Positions 1 through 7,809 of a DNA stretch of 64,000 bases are shown here, one piece after another. The translations under genes were made by a program, and so were the position numbers. Under the pieces are notes generated by a model. The model did no database searches and had not been told where the DNA came from. It saw nothing but the letters and a program-made list of their open reading frames with translations. Position 1 is the stretch's first letter; every line of letters starts with the position of its first letter. Origin of the DNA: Hymenobacter norwichensis DSM 15439 (lineage in GTDB: Bacteria > Bacteroidota > Bacteroidia > Cytophagales > Hymenobacteraceae); assembly GCF_000420705.1 (NCBI RefSeq), contig NZ_ATVL01000007.1:434001-498000 (forward strand), read 5' to 3'.

Positions 1-1554
1 GCTACGTGCCCAGCCTGTACTGCGCCGGCCGCGCCTACTCCAGTGGCAGCTCCCGCTCAAATTCTAGCCGATTCCACGGTGCGCGTGGCCGCAGGGCCGC
101 AATACGAACGGTCGGCACTGCATCAGTTTTTCTGGGGCAAGCACTACCGCAAGCTGTGGGGGCTGCCTATTACCGTGCCCGTGTTCAACCTGCGCACTGC
201 CGTGCCGGGCGGCCTAACACCGGTGCGGGAGGGAGGCTCGTTCCAAACCAAGAACCTGCGTTTGGTTGCCCCCGACGGCCGGCAATACGTGCTACGCTCC
301 GTGGACAAGGATGCCACCAAGGCCCTGCCCGAAGAGCTGCAAAACGGCCCCATCGGTCGTTTAATGAAAGACCAAACCAGCGTTATCAACCCCTATGGCG
401 CCTACATTGTGCCCACCCTGGCCGAGGCTGTGGGCGTGTACCACACCAATCCTGTACTGGTATATGTGGCCGATGACCCCGCACTAGGCGAATTTCGGAC
501 GGCGTTTGCCAATGCCTTATACTTGCTGGAAGAACGACCCGAGGGCGACCAAAGCACCGTGGCTAGCTTCGGCAATTCCAGTTTAGTAGAAAGCTCCCGC
601 CGGGTATTCACTAACCTGTTAACCACACCCCAGTATCGGGTGGAAGCTCGCCCGTATCTGCGGGCCCGGTTGTTCGATATGTGGCTCGGCGACTGGAGCC
701 GGCGCGAAGACCAGTGGCGCTGGGCCAGCTTTCCAACTCCCAGTAATGGAACGCAGTACCGACCCATTCCGCGCGACCGGGACCACGCTTTTTTCAAGTT
801 TAATGATGGTCTGCTGACCCACATGATAGGCTGGGTGAAGTCTAATTACCAAACCTTCGACAACGATATTAAGCTCAATGATGTGGCTGGCCTCAACCGT
901 GCCGCCGAGCCTATGGACAAGTCGTTGCTGGTGTATCTCAGCCGACAAGATTTCCAGCAAATTGCCGATTCCATGCGGCAGCAGCTCTCCGACGCTGTCA
1001 TCAAACAGGCGCTGACCGTGTGGCCTCAGGAGGTGTATGCGCTGGCGGGAGAGGAGTTCAGTAGCAAGCTCCGAAGCCGACGCCGCCAGTTGCCAGCCGT
1101 GGCCAACAAGTTTTATGAGCTGCTGGCCCGCCACGTGGAAGTGCCTGGCACCGATGCCCCCGAGCGGTTTGTAGTGGAGGCTCCCACGCCGCAGCAACTC
1201 CAAGTTAGCGTGTATCAGCGCGGCTGTGCCTGCCTGGATAGTTTGGTAGGGCGGCGCGTGTTTAAAACGGGCGAAACCAGCACAGTGAAGCTGTTTGGAC
1301 TGGGCGGCAACGACGTTTTCGAGCTGCGGGTCTTGCCCACTTCGGGCATCACGCTCAGCATTTATGACGGAGCCGGGCAGGATGTGGTAACTGCTCCGCT
1401 GGAAAATGCGCCCAGCCGGACACGTATTACTGTATTCGACAGCGGCGACGGTAACACCATTCGGGTACCCCGCCCCGTGAAAGTAGAGAAGTACGTGCCC
1501 GCAGCCACCGAATTTGATGGCGCTGGCTGGCTACTGCGGCACCGGCTGTTTTAG
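1..1554 (+). CDS. Envelope-associated hypothetical protein, 5' partial
   Basis: The frame is open from the first base, so the true start lies to the left; 517 residues are visible. The visible N-terminus (Ala-Thr-Cys-Pro, then an Ala/Pro-rich linker) could be the mature end of a lipoprotein, but the lipobox is outside the window. Recognisable blocks are FWGKHYRKLWGLPI, GGLTP, RSVDKD, GDWSRREDQWRW (about nt 690-725) and PIPRDRDHAFF (about nt 763-795). I recall this block order from large Bacteroidota envelope proteins that often also carry phosphoesterase or surface-antigen domains. The GDW-x-R-x-x-DQW and PRDRD segments resemble the catalytic-loop layout of atypical kinases, which is inference only. 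No function is assigned. Confidence 0.7.
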   Translation, partial: ATCPACTAPAAPTPVAAPAQILADSTVRVAAGPQYERSALHQFFWGKHYRKLWGLPITVPVFNLRTAVPGGLTPVREGGSFQTKNLRLVAPDGRQYVLRSVDKDATKALPEELQNGPIGRLMKDQTSVINPYGAYIVPTLAEAVGVYHTNPVLVYVADDPALGEFRTAFANALYLLEERPEGDQSTVASFGNSSLVESSRRVFTNLLTTPQYRVEARPYLRARLFDMWLGDWSRREDQWRWASFPTPSNGTQYRPIPRDRDHAFFKFNDGLLTHMIGWVKSNYQTFDNDIKLNDVAGLNRAAEPMDKSLLVYLSRQDFQQIADSMRQQLSDAVIKQALTVWPQEVYALAGEEFSSKLRSRRRQLPAVANKFYELLARHVEVPGTDAPERFVVEAPTPQQLQVSVYQRGCACLDSLVGRRVFKTGETSTVKLFGLGGNDVFELRVLPTSGITLSIYDGAGQDVVTAPLENAPSRTRITVFDSGDGNTIRVPRPVKVEKYVPAATEFDGAGWLLRHRLF

Positions 1555-1590
1555 CCCACTACATACCGTAGGCCAACTACCCGCAGTCCT

Positions 1591-1598
1591 TATCTTTG
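1591..1598 (+). promoter_or_regulatory. Candidate -7 promoter box TATCTTTG
   Basis: TATCTTTG matches the Bacteroidota -7 consensus TAnnTTTG at every fixed position and lies 17 nt before the ATG at 1616. No clear TTTG -33 box was found at the usual distance. Confidence 0.45.
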
Positions 1599-1615
1599 CG
1601 GTTCTATCCTATTGT

Positions 1616-2047
1616 ATGCAGCACTTTTCAACGCCAGATTACCTGGCTATTTCCTACCGCGACGACCTACGGATGCTGGTAGCTCGCTGGATGCGGCCAG
1701 TTTCAGCTGTCGAGACCCGGGAAGGCTACCAAGTGATTCTGGCGGCAGGGCAACACTTCCGGTGCCCATTCTGGCTGCTCGACGGCCGCCGCCGGTTGCC
1801 TGCCGACGAAGAAACTACGCAGTGGGGTCTTTATGAATTTTTTCCGCAGCTCAGCGCCAAGTTGGGCAGTAAGGTGTACATGAGCCAGTTGCTTTCGCCT
1901 AGCTATCAATTGCTTACCCAAGGTATTCCGGCGTTCCAACAACTTGAAAGCCAAGCCTCACAATCTTACTTAATGCGGCGTTTCAACGACGAAGCCCATG
2001 CCGTGCAGTGGCTGCGCGAATGCCAGCAGAAAGCCGAAACCGTATAA
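1616..2047 (+). CDS. Hypothetical STAS/SpoIIAA-like protein
   Basis: This is a 143-residue soluble protein with no signal peptide or membrane segment. The start at 1616 was chosen because a perfect TAnnTTTG box lies just upstream; a longer in-frame reading would run into the preceding gene. It contains the pattern DYLAISYRDDLRMLVARW, then WLLDGRRR and a C-terminal RRFNDEAHAVQWL. This pattern is familiar from small hypothetical proteins of Hymenobacter relatives that look like STAS-fold domains (inference). It is transcribed in the same direction as the preceding envelope protein, about 60 nt after it. Function unknown. Confidence 0.6.
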   Translation: MQHFSTPDYLAISYRDDLRMLVARWMRPVSAVETREGYQVILAAGQHFRCPFWLLDGRRRLPADEETTQWGLYEFFPQLSAKLGSKVYMSQLLSPSYQLLTQGIPAFQQLESQASQSYLMRRFNDEAHAVQWLRECQQKAETV

Positions 2048-2352
2048 CACATTCGTTGCTTGTCCTACCGCACCGGCCCGTCAGTCTGCTTTTCTGCCCC
2101 TGTGCACAAATCGGTTAGGGTTTAGTATAGCCATTTCAGGCTATGGCGTTCCAGAATGGTCCGCAATGCCACATAATACCAATGACGGCCCCGAGGACCT
2201 ACCCAGCGGTAGCGCCGTTGCATGTGGTCAATGTACCTAGCGGGTGGTGGACTGACTGTGGGTAATAATTGGCTCATGGCAAGGAAGAGTTGGAAGTAAT
2301 TGATATAGCGTAAATCTAAACTTTTGCCCTGCCCTGTGTCAACCTATTTCTT

Positions 2353-2370
2353 ATCACATAAATATGTGAT
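2353..2370. promoter_or_regulatory. Operator-like palindrome
   Basis: ATCACATA-AA-TATGTGAT is a perfect 8+2+8 dyad in AT-rich non-coding DNA. It resembles a transcription-factor binding site, with arms like a CRP/FNR site in reversed polarity. It lies between the ends of two convergent genes, so a regulatory role is uncertain. Confidence 0.25.
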
Positions 2371-2420
2371 GTTGCCAGGGCGCATTATGTAGTGCTAATA
2401 CTTGGCAGCCTATATAAAAA

Positions 2421-2455
2421 CAGCCCGCTTCAGGTGTGAGTACCTGGGCGGGCTG
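2421..2455 (-). terminator. Intrinsic terminator of the DnaQ/GIY-YIG gene
   Basis: The arms CAGCCCGC and GCGGGCTG enclose a second short stem (CAGGT/ACCTG). On the minus strand the hairpin is followed by TTTTTATATA. It lies about 20 nt after the stop codon of the minus-strand gene. Confidence 0.75.
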
Positions 2456-2475
2456 CAATGAAAAATGGATGTGGT

Positions 2476-3996
2476 TTAAGTAGTCTTAAAGAGCTTTACC
2501 TTGTCTTTGTGCTTGGTGCGCAGGTACTGCCGGATAATCTGTTGCACGTCCTTGTTGTCGTTGTAGCGCGTAATGACCTCTTTGAAGTCGTTGATGTTGC
2601 GGGCCGAGAAGGTTTCGTCCACGTAGGCGAAGCCTAAATAGCGGCCGTTTTCCACCAATACTACCGTTTTTTCCAGCTCCGAACGGCCCTTGCCAATCAC
2701 CACAAACGAGCCGTGCTCATACGTAAACGACTCGATAGCCTGCTCCACGCGCGCATTGTACTCCTCGGCGGGTTCCAGGCCGATGCAGGCACCATTGCAG
2801 CGGTGCACTTGGTAGTCGAAGCACGAGCCGGTGGTTTTGTACAGGTCGCAGAGCTTCTGGCACAGGTTGAACTTGGCTACTTTATGAAATAAGAACCCCT
2901 TGGCCTTGTACTGGTTGCCCAGCGCAATCAGCGGGTGCGACTCGGCGTGGTCGTCGGCGCGGCCGTAGTAGAGGCGCTTGTAGCCGTTCTCGTCGGTCCG
3001 TAGGAAAATGCCGGCTGGAAACACCGAGCGGCGTTGCGCCCGGTTATACAGCGGTTTTAACCGCTTGATTTCGTGCGACTCGTAGAGCAGCGCCACCAAC
3101 TCCGAGCCAGTCAACTCCCACGTAATATCGGAAATGGAGTTCTTGAACTCAATGCTCTTGCGCGACTTGTAATCAATGGCGAAGTGTTGCAAAATCCGCT
3201 TGTAGATGTTGATGCTCTTGCCCACGTAAATTACCTCCCCAGCTTCGTTGTGGAAGTAATACACCCCCGCCGAGTGCGGTAGCGTCGACATTTTAGCCGG
3301 GGTGATGTTGGCCGGCAGCAGCGCGGTTTTAATGGCTTCCTGTACCGCCTTTATCTTGCGAGCCGAGGGCTGCTTGGTGGTTGCGGCCGGAGCTTCTGAA
3401 TCGGCCGCGGGTACCGGCCGGCGGCCACTAGGGGCAGTAGCATCCACAGCAGCCAACGTATCAGCCGCCGAAATGGTGGGGTTGTGGAGAGCTTCGTCCT
3501 GCTGGCTGATTTTTAGGAGCCGGTCGAAGAGGATGGCAGTAGCGGCGGCGTCGCCGGCAGCGCGGTGGCGGCCATTGAGTGGAATGCCAATGTTTTGGCA
3601 GAGCTTGCCCAAGCTATAGCTAGGTTGGCCTGGTATCAACGACCGGCTTAAACGCACCGTGCACAGCGTTTTGCGCGAGTAGTTGTAGCCTAGGTCAGCA
3701 AACTCCTTTTTCAGGAAGCTATAGTCGAAGCGCACGTTGTGAGCCACAAACACGCAGCCCTCCGTCATTTCCACCACCTTGCGGGCCACCTCATGAAACT
3801 TGGGCGCGTCGCGCACCATGTCATCGGAGATGCCGGTTAGTTGGGTGATAAAGAACGGGATAGACCGGCCGGGGTTGAGCAGCGTCTCATACTGGTCGAT
3901 TACCTTTTCGCCATCGTGAATGAAGATGGCAATTTCGGTGATGCGGTCCTGTGCGGGCTGGCCCCCGGTGGTTTCAAGGTCAATGATGGCGTACAA
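2476..3996 (-). CDS. DnaQ-type 3'-5' exonuclease fused to a UvrC-type GIY-YIG nuclease domain
   Basis: A 506-residue cytoplasmic protein. The N-terminal DEDDh exonuclease has Exo I IDLETTG (Asp6, Glu8), Exo II HNVRFD (to Asp91) and Exo III HRAAGDA (His144, Asp149). A Pro/Ala-rich linker of about 50 residues follows. Then comes a GIY-YIG domain with GVYYF at 244-248, IYVGKS at 257-262 and the family Arg in NIYKRI. After it is a Cys-containing stretch (CQKLC, CFDYQVHRCNGACIG) like the Cys-rich part of UvrC and Cho. It most likely nicks and trims damaged or structured DNA in repair (family knowledge). It is not the replicative epsilon subunit, which lacks the second nuclease. It stands alone with its own terminator. 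Confidence 0.9.
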   Translation of the reverse strand: MYAIIDLETTGGQPAQDRITEIAIFIHDGEKVIDQYETLLNPGRSIPFFITQLTGISDDMVRDAPKFHEVARKVVEMTEGCVFVAHNVRFDYSFLKKEFADLGYNYSRKTLCTVRLSRSLIPGQPSYSLGKLCQNIGIPLNGRHRAAGDAAATAILFDRLLKISQQDEALHNPTISAADTLAAVDATAPSGRRPVPAADSEAPAATTKQPSARKIKAVQEAIKTALLPANITPAKMSTLPHSAGVYYFHNEAGEVIYVGKSINIYKRILQHFAIDYKSRKSIEFKNSISDITWELTGSELVALLYESHEIKRLKPLYNRAQRRSVFPAGIFLRTDENGYKRLYYGRADDHAESHPLIALGNQYKAKGFLFHKVAKFNLCQKLCDLYKTTGSCFDYQVHRCNGACIGLEPAEEYNARVEQAIESFTYEHGSFVVIGKGRSELEKTVVLVENGRYLGFAYVDETFSARNINDFKEVITRYNDNKDVQQIIRQYLRTKHKDKVKLFKTT

Positions 3997-4139
3997 AAGC
4001 GGCGCGGTATCGGGTAGCGGAAATTAGCTAAGGCAAGTAGTAATGATAACAAAGATAACCCTATGGATGGTTGCGTTGAGTGGAAATCCGGCAGGGCGCA
4101 ACCGTCAAATTCGTAGCAGAAAGGCGTTTGCGGGTACAA

Positions 4140-4168
4140 AAAAAGGCCCGCACAATGCGGGCCTTTTT
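4140..4168. terminator. Bidirectional intrinsic terminator
   Basis: A 13-bp perfect stem, AAAAAGGCCCGCA / TGCGGGCCTTTTT, with a 3-nt loop. On the minus strand it follows the four-helix-bundle gene that ends at 4190. Confidence 0.75.
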
Positions 4169-4189
4169 AGTAAAAGCAACTTCTAAAGC

Positions 4190-4663
4190 TTAGCGTACGG
4201 TCGATTTTTGCTGAGTAATCCAGTTTTTAGCCGACAGAATCTCGCCGTGCTGCTTCTGAATTACGGTGCGGGCTTCAGCTGGCAACTCGTTTGACTTCAA
4301 AGCTGTTTCGTAGGCCGACAGCGCCGTGGCGTCGCCAGTTTCGCACTCGCCTAGGATGGCGGCATCATCTTGGCCGGTAATGGCCGATTTGATATTGATC
4401 CAGCCACGGTGTACGGCGGCAGCGGCATCGGCCGCTAAGCCTTCAATCGTGTTGGTTTCTTCGGGGTTGATGCCGTACTGCTGCGCGTGCTGCGACAACT
4501 CCGAGGCAAACTGGGCGCGCTGCTGGCTCATTTTGCTGAGCTGTGATTTCAACTCGGCGCTCGATGCTTCTTCAGCCGCTTCTTGGTAGCCTTTGGCCGC
4601 CGTCTTGTTGATTTCTACTAAGTCGTTGTAAGCGCGGGAGGTTTCGCCGGTGATGATAGCCAT
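4190..4663 (-). CDS. PA2169-type four-helix-bundle protein (DUF2383-like)
   Basis: A 157-residue all-helical protein without a signal peptide. It starts with a conserved helix (NDLVEINKTAAKGYQEAAEE) and has two antiparallel helix pairs rich in Ala, Glu and Gln. A WINIKSAITG turn precedes a second half containing ILGECETGDATALSAYE. This layout matches ferritin-like DUF2383 proteins of the PA2169 group, which are common in stress or general-response regulons. The biochemical role is not known. It is monocistronic between two terminators. Confidence 0.8.
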   Translation of the reverse strand: MAIITGETSRAYNDLVEINKTAAKGYQEAAEEASSAELKSQLSKMSQQRAQFASELSQHAQQYGINPEETNTIEGLAADAAAAVHRGWINIKSAITGQDDAAILGECETGDATALSAYETALKSNELPAEARTVIQKQHGEILSAKNWITQQKSTVR

Positions 4664-4833
4664 GATTGAAAAATTTGGTCGTGGAAAGGAGGAATGCCGA
4701 CAGCCTGTGGCCGTCCGGCTTGGTGTGTTATACCTTCCCGACCAACAACAGGTTGCCGACCCCCAAGTATAAAATTTAGGTTTGTGTGCTGAACTGGCTG
4801 GAAAGCATACCTGCTGAGCATAGCATTCCTTGG

Positions 4834-4864
4834 TTGGCAGTGCGTTTGATTAGCGCTACTTTTG
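4834..4864 (+). promoter_or_regulatory. Candidate promoter of the cupin/acyltransferase pair
   Basis: TACTTTTG at 4857-4864 matches TAnnTTTG fully. A TTG at 4834-4836 lies 20 nt upstream, a fitting distance for the Bacteroidota -33 element. The ATG of the first gene is 76 nt downstream. Confidence 0.5.
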
Positions 4865-4939
4865 GGCATCCCGGCCCTGTTGTCGGCAGCCACGAATTCG
4901 GCCCGTTCGAGTAGATATTGACTCACTGCTTTGTTGCGT

Positions 4940-5374
4940 ATGAAGGTTTCTGAAGCCCTGCCGTCGGCCCCACGTTTACTGAAATTTCCGCAAACCGGCG
5001 ACGCCCACACGGGCTTCACCACCACCGCTACCCCACCGGCACTGCCGTTCCAAGTGGCCCGCACCTACTGGACCTACCTCACGCCCGACGAGGTGCTGCG
5101 CGGGCACCATGCCCACCGCGCCCTAGAGCAGGTGCTGTTTGCGGTGAGCGGCAGCTTGGAAATCACGCTGGAAAATCCGGCCGGTGCGTGCCTGCACTTC
5201 ACCCTCACCCGGCCCGATGAGGGCCTGTACCTGGCTGGGCTTTACTGGCGTACCATCCGCTTCCACCACCAAGCGGTGCTACTCTGCCTGGCGTCGCAGC
5301 CCTATTCCGAGGCCAGCTACATCCGCGACTATGCTACCTTCCGGGGCCTGGCTGGGCAGCCTACCACGGAATGA
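4940..5374 (+). CDS. WxcM-like cupin domain protein (sugar 3,4-ketoisomerase type)
   Basis: A 144-residue single-domain cupin. The ATG at 4940 is preferred over TTG codons just before it. Seen in order: a short N-terminal strand region, RTYWTYLTPDEVLRGHHAHR (metal-binding-like His cluster), then LEQVLFAVSGSLEITL and RFHHQAVLLCLASQPYSEASYIRDY. This is the WxcM/FdtA/QdtA C-terminal domain, whose members isomerise dTDP-4-keto sugars for surface polysaccharides. The start of the next gene overlaps its stop (ATGA), so the two are translationally coupled. The actual substrate cannot be told from sequence. Confidence 0.8.
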   Translation: MKVSEALPSAPRLLKFPQTGDAHTGFTTTATPPALPFQVARTYWTYLTPDEVLRGHHAHRALEQVLFAVSGSLEITLENPAGACLHFTLTRPDEGLYLAGLYWRTIRFHHQAVLLCLASQPYSEASYIRDYATFRGLAGQPTTE

Positions 5375-6354
5375 ATATGCCCTTGGACCTACCCCACAGT
5401 CTGCGAGTGGAACCCTACACACCCACACAGGTTGCTGCTTGGAACGCCTTGGTAGCCAGTTCCGCCAATGGCCCCTTCCTGTTCGCGCGTACCTTCCTCA
5501 ACTACCACCAAGACCGGTTCGAGGACCATTCTTGGCTGGTGTGGCAGGGCTCGAAGCTACGGGCTGTATTTGTGGCGGCGGTGGCCCATACCACCACCGA
5601 GCCCACTACCCTGGTGGCACACCCTGGCTTAGCTTACGGTGGCTTGGTAACCGCCGTGGGCGTGAAATACGCCGAAACTGCTGCCATGCTGGATTTGCTG
5701 CGGGTAGCCTGGCAAACGGCCGGTTTTCGGTACTTGCTGGTACGGCCGGTGCCCCGGGTGTTCTGTCAGCAGTTCTCCGAAAACCAGGCGTTCTGGCTGC
5801 ATCAGCAAGGTGCCGAGCTTAGTAATCGGGAGATGAACTCGGTGCTAGACCTGACGCAGCCCGTGCACATTGGCACCTGGCGGCGTGGCAACCTACGCAA
5901 AGCTCGTTTGCACGGCGTGGTAGTGCAACTAGCCACCAACACCGACTACGCGCCGTATTGGCAACTGCTCACCGAAACGCTGGCCGCAGTGCATGGTCGT
6001 CAGCCGGTGCATACCCTAGCTGAAATTAGTAGCCTGCGCGACCAGAACCCTGGCAACCTAGAGCTTTGGGGCGCGTGGCTGGGCCATGAGCTGGTAGCCG
6101 GCGTGCTGGTGTTTCAAGACCGGCACCAAAACTTCGTACATACCCAATACATTGCCGGTAACTCCCGCGGCAAGCAGGCAGGAGCCGTCGATGCCGTGCT
6201 GGCTCGCATCATCACGGAAAAAGCCACCGAGTACCGGCGGCTGTCCTTCGGTATATCAACCGTGCAGGGAGTGGTAAATCCGGGCTTGCTCAATCAGAAA
6301 GAAGGTTTTGGCGCCACCGCCGAACTGATGGAAACCTACCGACTGGCGTTGTAA
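5371..6354 (+). CDS. FemAB/GNAT-like acyltransferase
   Basis: A 327-residue soluble protein with the tandem-GNAT layout of FemAB-like enzymes. It has an N-terminal half with FLFARTFLNYHQDRF, a central STRxxLRK-like segment (WRRGNLRKARLHG), and a C-terminal half with LAGVLVFQD-like strands and YRRLSFGIS. It overlaps the WxcM-like cupin gene by 4 nt. Such cupin-acyltransferase pairs typically make N-acylated amino sugars, so the likely job is acyl transfer to a nucleotide sugar or envelope precursor (inference). An alternative start lies two codons downstream. A bidirectional terminator follows. Confidence 0.75.
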   Translation: MNMPLDLPHSLRVEPYTPTQVAAWNALVASSANGPFLFARTFLNYHQDRFEDHSWLVWQGSKLRAVFVAAVAHTTTEPTTLVAHPGLAYGGLVTAVGVKYAETAAMLDLLRVAWQTAGFRYLLVRPVPRVFCQQFSENQAFWLHQQGAELSNREMNSVLDLTQPVHIGTWRRGNLRKARLHGVVVQLATNTDYAPYWQLLTETLAAVHGRQPVHTLAEISSLRDQNPGNLELWGAWLGHELVAGVLVFQDRHQNFVHTQYIAGNSRGKQAGAVDAVLARIITEKATEYRRLSFGISTVQGVVNPGLLNQKEGFGATAELMETYRLAL

Positions 6355-6372
6355 TCGGCTTCGGTACGCACA

Positions 6373-6408
6373 AAAAAGGGAGGTTGCCAGATGGCAGCCT
6401 CCCTTTTT
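6373..6408. terminator. Bidirectional terminator between convergent genes
   Basis: A 17-bp stem with one G-U pair (AAAAAGGGAGGTTGCCA against TGGCAGCCTCCCTTTTT) and a 2-nt centre. It is flanked by A and T runs, so it can serve both converging genes. Confidence 0.8.
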
Positions 6409-6432
6409 GAATCCACTATTGACCTGTCTTGC

Positions 6433-7617
6433 TTACGAAGGTGCTCCCCTGAGTCTGGCCCACAGCTTACCAATGGCGCTAGGGCCCTGGTTGCCGGGTT
6501 TGGTGGAGTCTTCGCCTTCGGCCGTGTCGCCGAGCAGGAAGCCCCAGGGCTCGGTGGTTTTGTTGGAATCCAGCACCACCTTGATAACGGCCATCAGCGG
6601 AATGCTCAGAATCATGCCGGGCGTACCCCATAGGGCATTGCCCAAAATCAAGGCCAGGATGGCGGCCAGTGGGTTGATGCTTACTTGGGAGCCGGTAATC
6701 ATGGGCGTAATGAAGTTGCCTTCCAAGAACTGCACCGCTATAAACACGCCCACTACCCCAGCCGCTTTCAGAGGCGAACCGGTTTCTACTAGCGTAATGA
6801 TGGCCGGCAGCGTCGCCCCAATCATGATACCGATGTAGGGAATGATGGCCAGTACCGAGGCGAAAATGGCGAAGAAGATGGCAAATTTCACTCCCAGCGC
6901 CAGCAAACCAATGCCATTGAGAATAGCCACAATGGCAATAACCTTCAGTAGGCCCGAAATGTAAGCCTGCACCACCGTTTGGATGCTGTCCACGGTGTGC
7001 AGCACCGACGTGCGCTTCTCGGGCTTCACAAACCGGAACATAAACTGCCGCAGATGGTCGCGGTACAGCAGCAAGCAGAAGATGTAGATGAAAACCTGCG
7101 CCAAGTTGCCGAGCACTGCCGACGTGGTATTAAGCGTGGTGCCCAAATACGAGCCGCCCGATTTTTTCAGGACTTTCAGCGTGGAATCTTTCACTTCGTC
7201 TAGGCTCATGGGCTTATAGCCGAACTTCAGCTGGGCCCATTCCTGCGCGTTGTTAAAAAACTCCATTAGCTTGGTTTGCAGCTTAGGTAGCTCGTCTTTA
7301 AACTGCGTGAGTTGCGAGCCAAAGCCCACAATGATGCCCGCAAATATCAATACCAGCACCAGCAGGCAGATGATAATGGCCCACACCCGGCCTACACCGT
7401 GCTTTTCCAGCCAACTGCACAGTGGCATAAGCAGCAGCGCAAACAAAGCCGAGAAAACTAATGGTAGCAGAATGTCATCGAGGACGCGCAAGGTGTACAC
7501 TAGCAGTACCGCGCCCAGCATGAAGAAGGCAAACTGAATAGCGGCAGACTGCTTTACCGGCTCACTGGGCTTGTGGCTGGGTGGCGGCAAATGATGAAGA
7601 GTAGAAGGGGGTTGCAT
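6433..7617 (-). CDS. AI-2E family transporter (PerM/TqsA type)
   Basis: A 394-residue polytopic inner-membrane protein. It has two N-terminal membrane helices (FAFFMLGAVLLVYTL; LLPLVFSALFALLLMPL), then a third (VWAIIICLLVLVLIFAGIIVGF). A soluble stretch follows (about 100-165), then several C-terminal helices including FAIFASVLAIIPYIGIMIGA and the family's typical GNFITPMITGSQVSINPLAA. The length is normal. Members act as exporters or channels for signal molecules or ions; the substrate here is unknown. It is divergent from parE, separated by about 190 nt. Confidence 0.88.
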   Translation of the reverse strand: MQPPSTLHHLPPPSHKPSEPVKQSAAIQFAFFMLGAVLLVYTLRVLDDILLPLVFSALFALLLMPLCSWLEKHGVGRVWAIIICLLVLVLIFAGIIVGFGSQLTQFKDELPKLQTKLMEFFNNAQEWAQLKFGYKPMSLDEVKDSTLKVLKKSGGSYLGTTLNTTSAVLGNLAQVFIYIFCLLLYRDHLRQFMFRFVKPEKRTSVLHTVDSIQTVVQAYISGLLKVIAIVAILNGIGLLALGVKFAIFFAIFASVLAIIPYIGIMIGATLPAIITLVETGSPLKAAGVVGVFIAVQFLEGNFITPMITGSQVSINPLAAILALILGNALWGTPGMILSIPLMAVIKVVLDSNKTTEPWGFLLGDTAEGEDSTKPGNQGPSAIGKLWARLRGAPS

Positions 7618-7809
7618 GTGCTAAAATTATTGGGAAATCGAGGGGAGGGAAAATTCGCTTTTCAGCGACCAAACGGAACAAACAGGGAATAAAGGCGCGT
7701 TTAATGTGGACAAAAGCCAAGGTTTTGCTAACTTGGCTAGCGAAACGAGGCGTGGAAACGGGGGATTTTCTGCGTTATTTTACTTTGAATCTGATTACTG
7801 GTTTTCCTG

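Larger units (their letters stand above)
2048..2475. other. Non-coding gap between convergent genes
   Basis: About 430 bases between two convergent genes. It holds an operator-like palindrome at 2353-2370 and the terminator of the minus-strand gene at 2421-2455. The short open frames here have no recognisable protein signal. Nothing else was seen. Confidence 0.5.

Noticed and set aside
1998..2240. Small open frame after the STAS-like gene
   Set aside because: It overlaps the previous gene, has no family resemblance and no promoter box.
4664..4939. tRNA-like GTTCGAG near 4905
   Set aside because: Only a chance T-loop-like string; no acceptor or anticodon stem can be formed around it.
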